Source: Candidatus Zixiibacteriota bacterium
GTDB taxonomy: Bacteria > Zixibacteria > MSB-5A5 > GN15 > PGXB01
DNA: 6,930 bases
Reading direction: 5' to 3'
NCBI GenBank assembly: GCA_003641425.1
Contig: QNAH01000148.1
Coordinates: 1 to 6,930, forward strand
In this document: piece after piece, positions 6,127 through 6,930 of the stretch
How positions within the stretch are numbered: position 1 is the stretch's first letter
Layout of the letters: each line of letters starts with the position of its first letter
Program-made: the position numbers and the translations under genes
Notes under the pieces: generated by a model
Database searches by the model: none
What the model was told of the DNA's origin: nothing
The model's input: only the letters and a program-made list of their open reading frames with translations

Positions 6127-6930
6127 ATGTTTTATCATCTGTTCACACAGCTGACCGGATATGTCTCCGGTTTCAATCTGTTCCGGTATATCACATTCCG
6201 GACAGCGGCGGCGACTATTACGGCCATCCTGATTTCTCTATTCCTGGGCCAGTTTTTTATCCGCATTCTGCAGAAGCATCAGATCAAAGAAAAGATCAGG
6301 GAAGAGGGACCCCAGAGCCATCAGAGCAAGGCCGGAACACCGACTATGGGCGGAATAATAATATTGATGGCGATCATCATTCCCACCGTACTATGGGCCG
6401 ATTTAACGAATTACTTCATACTTATGATCCTGCTGGTCACTTTCTGGCTGGGTTTGATCGGCTATATGGATGATTACCTGAAAGCGATCAAGAATCAGCC
6501 GAAAGGTATGGTTGGCCGCAAGAAGCTGGTGGGACAGATCGCCCTTGGTATATTATTCGGGGTTATACTGACACTGTTGCCGCCCAATGCATCGTTCGAT
6601 ACTACCACCGAAATACCGTTTTTCAAAAATTATGTCCTAGTGCTTGGGGTTCTGTACATACCGTTTATCGTGATTGTGATAACCGGATCATCCAACGCCG
6701 TCAACCTGACCGACGGCCTTGACGGGCTTGCGATCGGATTGACCGGGTTATGTTTTTTGGTATTCCTTGGTCTGGCATATATAGCCGGGCGGTCGGACTT
6801 CTCGAGCTATCTGCAGATAGCCTATATCCCGGGAAGCGGAGAGATGGCGGTATACTGCGGAGCGGCGGTAGGTGCGGCGCTTGGCTTTTTATGGTTTAAT
6901 TCGCACCCGGCCGAAGTGTTCATGGGCGAC
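6127..6930 (+). CDS. mraY: Phospho-N-acetylmuramoyl-pentapeptide transferase MraY, 3'-truncated by the window edge
   Basis: MraY is the integral membrane enzyme that transfers phospho-MurNAc-pentapeptide from UDP to undecaprenyl phosphate, making lipid I on the cytoplasmic face (EC 2.7.8.13). The frame stays open from ATG 6127 to the last base, giving 268 residues of a protein usually near 360 aa. Hydrophobic stretches suggest membrane segments at about 24-45, 73-90, 95-113, 133-151, 168-186, 200-219 and 240-257. Signature motifs are HQSKAGTPTMGG (65-76), GYMDDYLK with the catalytic aspartate pair D115 and D116, NAVNLTDGLDGLA (190-202) and FNSHPAEVFMGD (257-268). The final residue, D268, matches the third conserved active-site aspartate (D267 in E. 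coli). The start lies 1 nt after the murF stop, with only a weak AGG at 6114-6116, so it is probably translated by coupling to murF. Dodecaprenyl or WecA-type relatives are excluded by the MraY-specific PTMGG and HPAEVFMGD motifs and by context. Confidence 0.97.
   Translation, partial: MFYHLFTQLTGYVSGFNLFRYITFRTAAATITAILISLFLGQFFIRILQKHQIKEKIREEGPQSHQSKAGTPTMGGIIILMAIIIPTVLWADLTNYFILMILLVTFWLGLIGYMDDYLKAIKNQPKGMVGRKKLVGQIALGILFGVILTLLPPNASFDTTTEIPFFKNYVLVLGVLYIPFIVIVITGSSNAVNLTDGLDGLAIGLTGLCFLVFLGLAYIAGRSDFSSYLQIAYIPGSGEMAVYCGAAVGAALGFLWFNSHPAEVFMGD

Noticed and set aside
1..6930. Search for a novel system: CRISPR, mobile element, RNA gene, terminator or inserted gene between the dcw genes
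   Set aside because: Coding is essentially continuous with gaps of 15 nt or less, every gene matches a known dcw family in canonical order, and no direct repeat arrays, inverted terminal repeats, tRNA-like folds or hairpin-plus-T-run terminators are apparent by eye.

Overview
The window is a continuous piece of a bacterial division and cell wall (dcw) cluster, entirely on the + strand. It holds the 3' part of rsmH (mraW), complete ftsL, ftsI, murE and murF, and the 5' three quarters of mraY. This is the classical order. Both ends cut into genes: rsmH lacks roughly its first 80-90 codons, including the first SAM-binding motif, and mraY lacks roughly its last 90.

Layout: rsmH ends at 693. ftsL (most likely start 701) follows after 7 nt. 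ftsI (start 1155) overlaps the end of ftsL by 11 nt. murE (3243) follows 9 nt after ftsI. murF, with a TTG start at 4722 (or 4713), follows murE after 15 (or 6) nt. mraY (6127) begins 1 nt after the murF stop. No gap exceeds about 15 nt, and I see no terminator, convincing promoter, RNA gene, repeat array, mobile element or CRISPR. The whole block looks like one co-transcribed, translationally coupled operon whose promoter lies upstream of the window.

How the genes work together: MurE and MurF build the cytoplasmic UDP-MurNAc-pentapeptide. MraY moves phospho-MurNAc-pentapeptide onto undecaprenyl phosphate to make lipid I. FtsI, a class B penicillin-binding protein with two C-terminal PASTA domains, crosslinks septal peptidoglycan. 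FtsL is the bitopic divisome protein expected to act with FtsB, FtsQ and FtsW-FtsI. RsmH methylates 16S rRNA C1402 and is simply a conserved neighbour. MurE carries the DNPR signature, so the wall peptide should contain meso-diaminopimelate.

Organism: a peptidoglycan-making bacterium of roughly balanced GC content. The mDAP-type MurE together with an FtsI carrying two PASTA domains and an RsmH with a four-cysteine C-terminal cluster does not look like Enterobacteria or other well-studied Proteobacteria. A deep-branching or uncultivated phylum (for example an FCB-group lineage such as Zixibacteria) is a low-confidence guess from overall impression. Sequence comparison would be needed to place it.

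I found no new biological system here. The observations worth a second look are modest: a long acidic FtsL tail, a non-ATG murF start, a recurring stop/ribosome-site junction sequence, and a few substitutions in conserved Mur ligase motifs.
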